Assembly (NCBI GenBank): GCA_937916075.1
Contig: CALGHW010000218.1
Coordinates: 1-9,823, forward strand
Length of the DNA stretch: 9,823 bases
DNA from: an uncultured Prevotella sp.
Lineage (GTDB): Bacteria; Bacteroidota; Bacteroidia; Bacteroidales; Bacteroidaceae
Reading direction: 5' to 3'
Every line of letters starts with the position of its first letter. Positions within the stretch are counted from its first letter, which is position 1. This document shows, one piece after another, positions 1 to 7,457 of the stretch. The position numbers were made by a program, and so were the translations under genes. Under the pieces are notes generated by a model. It did no database searches. It was not told the origin of the DNA and was given only the letters and a program-made list of their open reading frames with translations.

Positions 1-193
1 TCTCACCGATATATTTCAGCCCCTTATTCAGCGTTATTTCAGTCAACTTGGAACAGCCATAAAAGGCCTTTTTACCTATCGTATTCAATCCGTCGTTCAG
101 CGTTATCCCATACAAACTGGTACAATTTTCAAAAGCACTCTCACCGATATATTTCAGCCCCTTATTCAGCGTTATTTCAGTCAACTTGGAACA
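1..193 (-). repeat. 138-bp tandem repeat inside the LRR gene
   Basis: Bases 1-55 and 139-193 are identical over 55 positions, including third codon positions. The period of 138 bp equals 46 residues, or two 23-residue LRR units. The half-unit between them (about 66-138) is related but diverged. Identity at silent sites points to recent duplication or gene conversion rather than old divergence. The first copy is cut by the window edge, so the array may continue. Confidence 0.85.
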
Positions 194-649
194 ATCACTA
201 AAGGCTTTTTGGTTGAGTGAATCAAGCGATTCAGGAAGAACAATCTCCGTAAAAGAACCACGGATACATTGACGCCCCCACGGATTTGCCCCAATCACCT
301 TCAATTGGGAATCTTTTGCAAAATTCAGATGGGTAAATCTGAGAGAACCGCTCAAACGGGTAATACGGGTTACCGTTTTCGGCACATTGACCGTTGACAC
401 TTTAAAATTAAGACTAAAGCTCACATTGATTTCTCTCACGGTATAGACAGGTCCACCCTCCTCCATCACCACCGTCTCTGGGATATTAACCACAGAATCA
501 TTCACGTTACTGACAATACCTGTCAGACTCACAGTGCGCTCTTCCTCGCTGAGCACAGTAAACTTCATGCCGTTCACTTCAGTTTGGGCATGGATTTGCA
601 TGGCCCCCAACAGGGTAAAAGCCAATACAAGTAGATGTCTTAATCGCAT
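1..649 (-). CDS. BspA-like leucine-rich-repeat surface protein, N-terminal part (runs off window)
   Basis: The start is the ATG at 649; 216 codons are readable before the window edge, so the C-terminus is missing. The product begins with a signal peptide (MRLRHLLVLAFTLLGAMQIHA, probable cleavage near residue 21-22). A short beta-rich region follows to about residue 130. From about residue 133 there are LRR_5/BspA-type repeats of 23 residues with the pattern AF..C..L..I.L...L..IG. Such proteins in Prevotella, Tannerella and Treponema are exported and bind host proteins or other bacteria. In Bacteroidales they often end in a T9SS sorting domain, which cannot be checked here. Part of the repeat region is duplicated almost exactly (1-55 and 139-193). 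Base composition is visibly more AT-rich than in the large adhesin or nhaC, which may mean different ancestry. The family is clear; the ligand is unknown. Confidence 0.85.
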   Translation of the reverse strand, partial: MRLRHLLVLAFTLLGAMQIHAQTEVNGMKFTVLSEEERTVSLTGIVSNVNDSVVNIPETVVMEEGGPVYTVREINVSFSLNFKVSTVNVPKTVTRITRLSGSLRFTHLNFAKDSQLKVIGANPWGRQCIRGSFTEIVLPESLDSLNQKAFSDCSKLTEITLNKGLKYIGESAFENCTSLYGITLNDGLNTIGKKAFYGCSKLTEITLNKGLKYIGE

Positions 650-701
650 AAGCAATACTGTTTAAATGATTTATACTTCATTTTTGTAGTAGTTACGAAT
701 A

Positions 702-709
702 CAAAGTTA
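702..709 (-). promoter_or_regulatory. Promoter -7 box of the BspA-like gene
   Basis: On the minus strand TAACTTTG matches the Bacteroidetes -7 consensus TAnnTTTG. It lies 52 bp upstream of the ATG at 649. A start of transcription near 695 would give a leader of about 45 nt with no Shine-Dalgarno. No clear TTTG sits at the usual -33 distance, so the promoter may be weak or helped by upstream sequence. Confidence 0.55.
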
Positions 710-743
710 AAACATTTTCTCAATAAAAACGTCCTTTTTAGAC

Positions 744-779
744 TTTTTTTTGGGTTGGGGGGGGGGGGGGGAAAAAAAA
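744..779. repeat. Stacked homopolymer tracts T8-GGGTT-G15-A8
   Basis: On the plus strand eight T (744-751) are followed by GGGTT, then fifteen G (757-771), then eight A. Read on the minus strand the C15 tract lies 48-62 bp upstream of the -7 box of the BspA-like gene. Long G/C tracts are classic slipped-strand mutation sites and can alter promoter output when placed in or above a promoter. The exact length is the least reliable part of the window, because such tracts are often miscounted in sequencing and assembly. Confidence 0.7.
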
Positions 780-1050
780 CATATATTCACAGATTCTATC
801 AGGCTTCTATGAGTTATCAGGTCATTTACCATGAAAAAAACAGACAACAGGCCATCGACAAATACGGAATATTAAGTCATACAGGTGTAGGATACTCTTC
901 GAAGATGGAAACTATGGCGGCTGGGATATCCAACAAACAACCACGTTCACACAAGCATTGACTGCAGACATGGGCCATTCACAATCATAAATAGCACACT
1001 TAGTGATAAAAAGTGCCATAGACAGAATCGTAAGCACCATAGATTTTTTA
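780..1050 (+). other. Gene-free stretch with a possible small or decayed reading frame
   Basis: No convincing gene is seen here. One plus-strand frame from ATG 809 to the stop at 961 encodes about 50 residues. Another frame, open from 835 to the stop at 988-990, has no ATG of its own but reads protein-like (for example LFEDGNYGGWDIQQTTTF). ATG 831 is followed by seven A. With six A that ATG would join the second frame and give an uninterrupted protein of about 52 residues. I do not recognise it and see no promoter for it. It could be a gene remnant, a real small gene with a homopolymer error, or chance. Confidence 0.2.
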
Positions 1051-1055
1051 CGGAT

Positions 1056-1090
1056 AAAAAAAAGAGATTGCAAATTGCAACCTCTCTTTT
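1056..1090 (-). terminator. Intrinsic terminator of tRNA-Val
   Basis: Immediately past the tRNA 3' end, the minus strand forms AAAAGAGA paired with TCTCTTTT (1083-1090 with 1060-1067). An inner TTGC/GCAA stem follows after a two-base bulge. The stem runs into a T tract (1056-1063). Position, stem and T tract fit a rho-independent terminator. Confidence 0.8.
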
Positions 1091-1091
1091 G

Positions 1092-1166
1092 TGGGCGTTG
1101 ACGGATTCGAACCGCCGACCCTCTGCTTGTAAGGCAGATGCTCTAAACCAGCTGAGCTAAACGCCC
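1092..1166 (-). tRNA. tRNA-Val (anticodon UAC)
   Basis: On the minus strand the 75-nt sequence folds as a standard cloverleaf. The acceptor stem is GGGCGTT/AACGCCC with discriminator A at 1092. The D arm contains TAGCTCAGCTGG. The anticodon arm is TCTGC-CTTACAA-GCAGA, with anticodon TAC reading valine GUN codons. The T arm contains GGTTCGAATCC. CCA is not encoded (ACAA follows), so it must be added after transcription. The gene has its own promoter upstream and terminator downstream, so it is transcribed alone. Confidence 0.97.
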
Positions 1167-1184
1167 TTGCTCTTCAAAAGCGAT

Positions 1185-1217
1185 GCAAAGGTACGAATAA
1201 AAATCAGAACTGCCAAA
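1185..1217 (-). promoter_or_regulatory. Promoter of tRNA-Val
   Basis: On the minus strand TTTG (1217-1214) is followed after 20 bp by TACCTTTG (1193-1186). This is an almost ideal Bacteroidetes -33/-7 pair. Transcription should start near 1178, about a dozen bases before the mature tRNA 5' end at 1166. Confidence 0.85.
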
Positions 1218-1392
1218 TGTTTTTGCAACTTTTTATCGATTTTATCTCAAAAAGATAAAATTCCATTCAATTCTCATCATAATCAAACAGGGAATCACCT
1301 TTCATGGAACTAAAATTTAGATAACAGTCAAGCAACAGGGGCCCCTTGTAAATCCGACAGACAACTTTGATTTCATAAAGTAACAAGTTACA
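1218..1392. other. Intergenic region between ompA and tRNA-Val
   Basis: No reading frame or RNA gene is supported. There is a perfect 9-bp AT-rich inverted repeat (1239-1247 with 1253-1261, loop CAAAA) just upstream of the tRNA promoter. It could be a weak second terminator for ompA transcripts or simply AT-rich sequence. A GC-rich palindrome AGGGGCCCCT near 1337-1346 stands out against its surroundings, with no known role. Confidence 0.3.
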
Positions 1393-1429
1393 ATAAAGGC
1401 TGACAAGCAGATAGCCTGTCAGCCTTTAT
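1393..1429 (-). terminator. Hairpin terminator after the OmpA gene
   Basis: A perfect 13-bp stem (1393-1405 with 1417-1429, arm ATAAAGGCTGACA) with an 11-nt loop lies 32 bp past the stop codon of the OmpA gene. On the minus strand the stem ends in TTTAT and continues into AT-rich sequence with only a broken T tract. Position and stem strength support termination. Confidence 0.7.
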
Positions 1430-1460
1430 CCATTTTATTGTCTCTAAGAGGCGACTGTCC

Positions 1461-1790
1461 TTACTTGATAGTCACAGTAGCGCGACGGTTGTAAGATACA
1501 GGTGAGAGTGTGTTCACACCACCGGCAGCAACAGTCTCGATGTTGTCACGGCTTACACCCATCTTCACCAGCTCGTTGGCAACAACGTCGGCACGCTTCT
1601 GGCTCAAGTTCTTATTGAACTCAGCGCTACCAGTCTTGCTGTCAGCATAACCTGTCACAACAATCTTGGCGTTGTTGTCCTTGGCCACGCTTACGAGGTC
1701 CTTCACGTTCTGCATATCCTTGCGAGAGGCAATCTTAGACTTGCCGATGTTGAAGAATACAGATACAGGAGCAGCAACCACTTCCTTCAC
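1461..1790 (-). CDS. OmpA-family C-terminal (peptidoglycan-binding) domain, separated from its barrel by a frameshift
   Basis: This 109-residue frame is the OmpA-like domain of a porin. It contains VFFNIGKSKI near the start, then TGYADSKTG (residues 46-54) and NLSQKRADVV (61-70). Asp50 and Arg66 correspond to the pair that contacts the diaminopimelate of peptidoglycan in OmpA proteins. It ends NRRATVTIK. It has no signal peptide and opens at a GTG that overlaps the stop of the upstream frame (GTGA), so alone it would stay in the cytoplasm. Read one frame back, codons GAG ACC precede the GTG, so the sequence continues naturally from the barrel gene. I therefore regard 1461-2596 as one gene of about 380 residues broken by 1 nt, by mutation or sequencing error. 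Independent translation through stop/start coupling is possible but less likely. Confidence 0.85.
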   Translation of the reverse strand: MKEVVAAPVSVFFNIGKSKIASRKDMQNVKDLVSVAKDNNAKIVVTGYADSKTGSAEFNKNLSQKRADVVANELVKMGVSRDNIETVAAGGVNTLSPVSYNRRATVTIK

Positions 1791-2596
1791 GGTCTCTGAG
1801 CGTCGGCCAGCATCTGCTTCAGCTTGGCGTTCTCAGACTGGGCGTCGGCCACCTGAGCGTTGAGCGCATCGATCTGACCCTGTGACAGAGCCTTGATAGC
1901 CTCTACGTCGGGCACCTTGTTCCAGCGAGTCTTGCCCAGGTTGTAAGTCAAACCTACCTCTACGTTAACCATGCGGTCGTAGTTCTTGAAACCACGGTCG
2001 CCGCCACCCTCGGGAATACCATCGAAGTCGTTGGTACCCAGCACATAGTTGATGTCAAGGTTCAGGGCGAAGCGGTCGCTCAAACGGAAGGTGTTCAGCA
2101 AACCGGCTGTAAGGTCGATGCCGTAAGAGTTGTAGCTCATGTTACGACCGATACCACCACCCAGATAAGGAATGAAGTTCCAAACGCGCTTTGCATTGTA
2201 ACCACAGAGCATGTTGCTCAGGTTGAACAATACTTCCTCGTTCACGTTCCAGTACTTGCTGGCGTTATCCTTCTTGTTGTCTGAGTATACGCTGCGGCCC
2301 CAGATACCGTTGAACTTGGTGCGGAGACCCAGACCCGGTGTAAACCACTTACCGATAGCTACAGAGAAGCCGAGGTTGTTGCGGAAACCCTTCAGAGGGC
2401 TCTTTGACAGGCCCATGCCACTCTCCTCGTTAGAGTAGAAGGCTGTTCCTACCACATTGGCCTGAACGAACCAATTGCTCCAGAAAGAGTTGGTAGCCAC
2501 ACTGTACTTCTCAGTAGGTTCAGCTGACTGACTGTTCTGAGCCATTCCGGCTACAGAAACGCTGGCAAGAGCCAGTGCCATTAATAACTTTTTCAT
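1787..2596 (-). CDS. OmpA-family outer-membrane beta-barrel, N-terminal part of frameshifted porin
   Basis: The 269-residue product starts at ATG 2596 with a signal peptide (MKKLLMALALASVSVAGMA, probable cleavage after residue 19). Residues about 38-222 alternate polar and aromatic or hydrophobic residues typical of an outer-membrane barrel, such as FSVAIGKWFTPGLGLRTKF and VNVEVGLTYNLGKTRW. Residues about 234-267 are a short coiled coil (QIDALNAQVADAQSENAKLK) that normally links the barrel to the periplasmic OmpA domain. The frame then ends abruptly after DAQRP at TGA 1787-1789, while the missing OmpA domain lies in the next frame. Inserting one base between 1796 and 1797 would restore a continuous protein. 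Such porins are abundant outer-membrane proteins that anchor the membrane to peptidoglycan. The gene stands alone, with its own promoter and terminator. If the break is real, the cell makes an unanchored barrel. Confidence 0.88.
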   Translation of the reverse strand: MKKLLMALALASVSVAGMAQNSQSAEPTEKYSVATNSFWSNWFVQANVVGTAFYSNEESGMGLSKSPLKGFRNNLGFSVAIGKWFTPGLGLRTKFNGIWGRSVYSDNKKDNASKYWNVNEEVLFNLSNMLCGYNAKRVWNFIPYLGGGIGRNMSYNSYGIDLTAGLLNTFRLSDRFALNLDINYVLGTNDFDGIPEGGGDRGFKNYDRMVNVEVGLTYNLGKTRWNKVPDVEAIKALSQGQIDALNAQVADAQSENAKLKQMLADAQRP

Positions 2597-2644
2597 ACCT
2601 ATACTAATTAATTAAACAATATATACGCATTATAATTCGCGTTG

Positions 2645-2652
2645 CAAAAGTA
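2645..2652 (-). promoter_or_regulatory. Promoter -7 box of the OmpA-family gene
   Basis: On the minus strand TACTTTTG matches TAnnTTTG and lies 48 bp upstream of ATG 2596. The nearest upstream TTTG (2681-2678) is 25 bp away, longer than usual. The leader is AT-rich and has no Shine-Dalgarno, as expected for a highly expressed Bacteroidetes gene. Confidence 0.6.
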
Positions 2653-2721
2653 AATAATAATTTTTAAATATCCTAACCAAAGCAAGAAAAATTGCCTGCC
2701 ACGTGTAATAAAATACTAAAA

Positions 2722-2774
2722 GACAGGTGTTTTGCACAATAATGTGCCCGTTTTCGCGTTATTCCGCACCTGTC
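2722..2774 (-). terminator. Nested inverted repeat, possible second terminator or 3' RNA structure
   Basis: GACAGGTG (2722-2729) pairs with CACCTGTC (2767-2774), enclosing a second small stem GCAC/GTGC (2734-2737 with 2744-2747). On the minus strand the outer stem is followed directly by TTTTAGTATTTT. It lies just beyond the main terminator of the large upstream gene, so it could be a backup terminator or part of a 3'-UTR-derived RNA. Function is inferred from shape only. Confidence 0.4.
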
Positions 2775-2782
2775 GGGGAGTG

Positions 2783-2839
2783 AAAAAAAGAAAAACAGAA
2801 TGTGCCACACGACATATCCGACACATTCTGCTTTTCTTT
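2783..2839 (-). terminator. Strong intrinsic terminator of the large surface-protein gene
   Basis: The arms 2822-2839 and 2787-2804 pair over 18 positions with one G-T wobble, around a 17-nt loop. On the minus strand the stem runs into seven T (2789-2783). It starts about 40 bp past the stop codon at 2880. A smaller GAGGC/GCCTC stem (about 2853-2867) lies between the stop and this terminator. Confidence 0.9.
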
Positions 2840-2879
2840 GTTTATAGGACAAGAGGCCTTACGCCTCGTCGAGATTTGC

Positions 2880-5800
2880 TTATTTCACAATGACTGTCTT
2901 GTCGTTGATGACATAAGTGCCCTTCTTGAGCTGACTGAGCGAGGTGATGCCTCGTCCCACCAGCACGCCGTCAACCGTGTACACTGTGAAGGCACGGCCT
3001 GGAACGGCCTGAAGCGAGGCGATGCCGGTAGTGACGGTCTGTGAGAAGGTCGGGGCCGACTCGCCCTCGGCATAGACGGCGGTCACTGCATACACATGGT
3101 CACCGTCGGGCACATTCTCCACGGTATAGTCAGTCAGCGAGGCATCCACAAAGGCCACCAGTTCACCGTCACGGTAAATGTTGTATCCCTTCAGGCTGCC
3201 ATTGCCCGACACATAGCTCACATCGTCGACCATAAAGACGAAAGCCTTGTCGGCCGGGGTGCAGTGGCGGATGGCGAAGTGGGTGGTTCCGGCAGGAAGT
3301 GCCACGCTGACCTGTTGCCACTGGCCACCTGACACCGTATATTTCTCACCTGTCTTGACAAAGCTGAGGGTGTCGGTGCCTGCGGTAGAACAAAGCACCT
3401 CGAAGGTCTCGGGGAAGTCTGAGCCGCCGGCCTTGACATTGTTCACCCAGAACGACACTGTCTGTGCCTCACCGGAGAGGGCCGGACTGATGAGCCAGTC
3501 GTTGCCGTCATAGTAGGTCACGTTGCCGTCCTGCTCACGATAGCTGTAGAAGGAGGCCAGGTATTTGCCTCCCGAATGAGGCACAAGCGACGGGTTTTGG
3601 TCGGTCAGCTCCTGCGACCAGGCATAGGGGTCGAAAGCGATGTAGCCAAACTGCTCGCCCTGATGGGGATAGGCTACCGAGCTATATATCTGGCCGGCTC
3701 CTCCCTTGGGCTGTCCGAATACGCTGGTCCAACCGCCAAAGGCATCCGTACTCCAGGATGTGTAGTTCTCCATATCGTCGTTGACCACACTGGTCTCGAC
3801 GGCTGGAGCGTTCCAGTCCACCTTGACCGACCCGTGGCCGGCGTTCTCGGCCGTCACGGCCTCAGGCTTGGCCTGTTCGGGTGTCTGCAACCGGACGGTG
3901 GCCAAGGCCGTGTTGTCGGCAGCATAGGCCTCGCCGTCATTCTCCACGACAGCCTTCAGCTCTATCTGGTCGCCCTCGGCAAACAAGCTACTCTTGTAGT
4001 CGAAGCTCAGCGTGCGACTCTCCATCGGCTGGAGGGCAGTGGTCACAGTGTCGGCAGCCACGGTCTCATCGGCAGCCAAGAGCTTGACGATATAAGGTGC
4101 CTCAGCATGGTCGCCCTTGTTGGTGACGGTGACTCTCACCGTGCCGCTGTTGCCCTTGCGGAGCTGTTCGGGAGCGGCGATGGCAGCCTTCAGGTCATGG
4201 GCATACACATGGTCAATTTCAATGTCATCAAGATACAGGGTATAAGCCTTGCCGCCTATGTCGCCCCGGAAGCGCACGATGATGTAAGGCAGCGAGGCAT
4301 ACGCTTTCAGCGACACCGACTCACGGCGCCACTGGTCTGCGTCGCCCTCACCAAGTGTCTTGTAGTCGAAGCGGTAGAGACTGTCCACCGTGCCGTCGGG
4401 CTTCTGTATCTCGACGGTCAGTTTCATGTCAGAGCGCGGGTCGGCATAGTGGCTGAAGCGAAGCTTCGGGTTGTCCACACCGCCCAGGGCTATCTTGCCG
4501 CTGTTGATCCAGGCTGTCTCCTCGGGAGCAGCCGTCTTGAGGGCGAAGCATCCGCCGTCGTTGTCGGCCGAGTTCTCGTTGGTAATCGTAAACGAGGAGT
4601 TGCCCGTGCGGTCGCCCCACCAGAAGTAAGACACGTTTTGCCGAGCCAGGCTCTCGCGGAAAGGCAGAGCATAAGGCTTGCCCACGACGAGGGGAGCCGA
4701 ACCGACAATCAGGCTGGTTCCGGCCTTGGAGGCTGCGGCCAGTCCATACTGGGCAACTGTTTGGTCGCCCTTATTGGTGTCAAACGAGATGTCGTACGAT
4801 GTGCCCTGCACGCTGTCCAGGAGCTGGGCCATCACGCCATCGCTGGTCTGGACCACGTCATACACCTTGTACCACACTTCCTCTGGCTTTACCACGCCAC
4901 CGTTGGCACCCATCTTGCCCACCGGCTTCCAGCTCATGCGGATGCTGCTGGTCTGGTCGGTCAGACTGGGTTGCTGGGGATAGCGGGGCGTGTCGATACC
5001 CACATACACCTTGTCGGTAATGGTGCGGCCCTCTCCCTCAGCGGTATACACCTTGACGGAATAAGCGTTGAATCCGTTCACAGGCTGATTGTCGGTAAAG
5101 GTCAGCACGGTGGCCGTGTCGGGATGTTCAAAGGTCTTGATAAGCGTAGTGCCGCGGAGCACGTCGATACGGGTCATCTTGTGGCCCAGGGTGTCACCGC
5201 CCAGGGTATGGCTCGGTGTCTTGAAACTGCCGTTGACCAGGAGTTGGGCATCGGCGTCAGCCGTGAGTCTCAGGTTCTTCACGGAGTCGGCCAGTGTGAG
5301 CGACAGGCCTTCATAGAGAGCTACATTCTTCAGATACAGGCGATACTCGTTGGCCGGACTGACGGCATGGAAGCCTATAAACACCTTCTGGTCCTTGTCG
5401 GCCGCTATCTCGCGGGTGTATTTGGTATAGTCGGGCGATGCCACATCGACGGTGTCCAGCAAGGTATGGGTCATGGCCTCAGCCGTGGGCTGGTTGCCAT
5501 ATCTCACCTCGATACGCTCCAGATAGTCATAGCCGTAGCCACAGGTCTCAAACGACAGCGAATAGAGCTTGCCGCCCTTCAGCTGGATGGCGGGCGTGAT
5601 GAGCCAGTCATCACCGTCGTTGGCACGGTTGTAGATATAGGAGGCACACCCCTCCCTTTCATTATACGCCCAGGTTGACCCGTCCTGATTGTTGTCGATG
5701 ATAGTATAGAGGTCGAGGCTGCTCTCCTGGTCAAGCGGTTCGGTGTAGGGCGGCGTGATGGCCGCGCCAAACACGCCCCGGTTGGACTGGCTGCTCTTGC

Positions 5801-7415
5801 CTGTCTGTGTGCCGTTGACGGCCTCCACCTCATAGCTGTAGGCCTGCAGGGCCTTGTCGGCCGGAAGGGTCTCTTCGAATTGGGGTGCGGTCAGGCCGGT
5901 GGCCACTTGCACGGAGTCAGGATAGCGCACCACGTTGTAGGTGATGTTGCCCACATAGCCGCTGTTGACACCTGCGGTCACGGGGTCCCATGTCAGCTTC
6001 ACCTTACCTGTCTCGGCGTCGATGGCAAGACGGACGTTCTGCACCTGTGCGGGCTCGTCGTTGCCCACATAGGCCTTCACCTTGCTCTCCGGACTGGATC
6101 CCACGCTGTTGGCCGTGGCCACGCGGAAGGTGGTCATGCCCTCCTCTGGCACAATGACTTCCTCCTCGACAGTAGCGCCGGGCTGGGTTTTGCCGCTGAC
6201 CAATGTGTCGTTGCCCAGCATGACATAATAGTCGAGCGAGCCACTCAGGGCGCCACCGCCATAGGTGGTGGTAGGTGCCTGGAAGGTGACGATGCCCTCC
6301 AGCGAATTGCCGTCGAAAAGGGCTTCCAGGTCGGTTACCGCGGCGGGGGCGTTATCGTCAGCCGGCTCGGGCGGCAGATAGAGTCCGAATACGGTCTCCT
6401 GTCCGGGCAAATCGGTCAGTTTGGTGGCCGCGCCTGTGTTAAGGTCAACGGTATAGAGGGCCGTGTTTTTGTCGGCATCCTTGGCCACCCAGTAGAAGAC
6501 GCCCGTCTTTTGGTCGATTTCTCCGCTCTGTCCATAGTGGCCGCCGTCGCTCATGAGCACCTGCACGCCCGTGTTGCCAATGAGGGTCTCCTCACAAGTC
6601 TCTTTATTGATTTTATACAGGTTGCCGTCGGTGGCCACACCGTAGAGTGTGTCATCCTTGGTCACACCCAAGGCCACATAGGGATGCTGCAGGGTGCCAA
6701 AGTCCTTGCGGTTCAGGGTGGCATAGTCCACCGTGCCCAGCACAAATCCTGTGGCGTCGCTGTTGTAGAACACGCCATAGTTGACCCCCGTAGCCATGTT
6801 GGTGGCGGTCTCTAAGGCTATAAGCGACACATCCTTGGTACTCACCGAGCCCAACTGCTGGAAGGTCTCGGTGTCAAAGGTGTTGACATAAATATAGAAG
6901 TAACTGCCATAGCTGGACCAGCGCACGATGTAGAGCACTCCGTCCTGAATGACGGCTCCGCCGTTGCCTTCCATATAATAGTTGCCCGAGGTGCCGAGCA
7001 TCTGCATGGCAAAGGGCGACGAGGCGGAGTTGAAGGCATAATAGCCTCGCAGGTCATAGCTCTCCCACGTGTTGCTATAGGTGACGTTGGCCCACATCTC
7101 GCGTCCTGAGGCCGCACGCAGCATGTCGTGCAGACGGGCTGGACTGGCGGTGGCAGACCTGCGCTCCACGAGGGAGCGCCGCGCCTCGGTGATGCCGGCG
7201 GTGCGAGGTTGGTCGGTATGCACTTTCCGCAACAGCGGATAGCGCGACAGGGCATCTCGCCCCTCCTCGCCTTTCTGGTCGGGCGTGAAGCGCGAGAGGG
7301 TCATGCCGGCACACTCTTTTTCTGGCATTTTCAACAAGCCATTTGCATTTTGTGCGAAAGCATTACCTCCCCCGGTGAGCCATGCCAACGCTGCATACAA
7401 GTAGATTTTTCTCAT
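2880..7415 (-). CDS. Large secreted multidomain adhesin-like protein (choice-of-anchor J and Fn3-like domains, T9SS-type C-terminus)
   Basis: This 1511-residue protein starts at ATG 7415 with a signal peptide (AWLTGGGNAFA, cleavage near residue 21-22). Residues about 105-348 form repeated beta-strands resembling a propeller (YGVFYNSD, LYGVATDGNLYKI, LYTVDLNTGAATKL). Fn3-like modules follow at about 355-450 and 455-550. An anchor-J/cleaved-adhesin-type jelly roll lies at about 556-703 (DDWLITPAIQL at 602-612), then two more Fn3-like modules (about 705-912). A second jelly roll covers about 915-1068, and a CARDB-like beta domain about 1073-1177. A third jelly roll (about 1210-1403, NDWLISPAL) sits inside the final Fn3 module, which is split into 1184-1205 and 1406-1463. 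The last 45-50 residues (VYTVDGVLVGRG... LKKGTYVINDKTVIVK) resemble a T9SS type A sorting domain. I infer export by T9SS and surface anchoring. No catalytic motif is visible; a role in adhesion or binding is inference. It is monocistronic and GC-rich. Confidence 0.9.
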   Translation of the reverse strand: MRKIYLYAALAWLTGGGNAFAQNANGLLKMPEKECAGMTLSRFTPDQKGEEGRDALSRYPLLRKVHTDQPRTAGITEARRSLVERRSATASPARLHDMLRAASGREMWANVTYSNTWESYDLRGYYAFNSASSPFAMQMLGTSGNYYMEGNGGAVIQDGVLYIVRWSSYGSYFYIYVNTFDTETFQQLGSVSTKDVSLIALETATNMATGVNYGVFYNSDATGFVLGTVDYATLNRKDFGTLQHPYVALGVTKDDTLYGVATDGNLYKINKETCEETLIGNTGVQVLMSDGGHYGQSGEIDQKTGVFYWVAKDADKNTALYTVDLNTGAATKLTDLPGQETVFGLYLPPEPADDNAPAAVTDLEALFDGNSLEGIVTFQAPTTTYGGGALSGSLDYYVMLGNDTLVSGKTQPGATVEEEVIVPEEGMTTFRVATANSVGSSPESKVKAYVGNDEPAQVQNVRLAIDAETGKVKLTWDPVTAGVNSGYVGNITYNVVRYPDSVQVATGLTAPQFEETLPADKALQAYSYEVEAVNGTQTGKSSQSNRGVFGAAITPPYTEPLDQESSLDLYTIIDNNQDGSTWAYNEREGCASYIYNRANDGDDWLITPAIQLKGGKLYSLSFETCGYGYDYLERIEVRYGNQPTAEAMTHTLLDTVDVASPDYTKYTREIAADKDQKVFIGFHAVSPANEYRLYLKNVALYEGLSLTLADSVKNLRLTADADAQLLVNGSFKTPSHTLGGDTLGHKMTRIDVLRGTTLIKTFEHPDTATVLTFTDNQPVNGFNAYSVKVYTAEGEGRTITDKVYVGIDTPRYPQQPSLTDQTSSIRMSWKPVGKMGANGGVVKPEEVWYKVYDVVQTSDGVMAQLLDSVQGTSYDISFDTNKGDQTVAQYGLAAASKAGTSLIVGSAPLVVGKPYALPFRESLARQNVSYFWWGDRTGNSSFTITNENSADNDGGCFALKTAAPEETAWINSGKIALGGVDNPKLRFSHYADPRSDMKLTVEIQKPDGTVDSLYRFDYKTLGEGDADQWRRESVSLKAYASLPYIIVRFRGDIGGKAYTLYLDDIEIDHVYAHDLKAAIAAPEQLRKGNSGTVRVTVTNKGDHAEAPYIVKLLAADETVAADTVTTALQPMESRTLSFDYKSSLFAEGDQIELKAVVENDGEAYAADNTALATVRLQTPEQAKPEAVTAENAGHGSVKVDWNAPAVETSVVNDDMENYTSWSTDAFGGWTSVFGQPKGGAGQIYSSVAYPHQGEQFGYIAFDPYAWSQELTDQNPSLVPHSGGKYLASFYSYREQDGNVTYYDGNDWLISPALSGEAQTVSFWVNNVKAGGSDFPETFEVLCSTAGTDTLSFVKTGEKYTVSGGQWQQVSVALPAGTTHFAIRHCTPADKAFVFMVDDVSYVSGNGSLKGYNIYRDGELVAFVDASLTDYTVENVPDGDHVYAVTAVYAEGESAPTFSQTVTTGIASLQAVPGRAFTVYTVDGVLVGRGITSLSQLKKGTYVINDKTVIVK

Positions 7416-7457
7416 GTGTCGTTTTAACGGTTGATTAATAAATAAGTTTTACGGTCG

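Noticed and set aside
3576..5678. 700-codon open frame on the plus strand
   Set aside because: It lies fully antisense to the 1511-residue surface-protein gene, has no promoter or domain-like features, and reads as the low-complexity shadow of a GC-rich coding strand.
5880..6815. 311-codon open frame on the plus strand
   Set aside because: It is also antisense to the large gene, rich in His, Gly and Val as expected for a reverse-strand shadow; the minus-strand gene has a signal peptide and domains.
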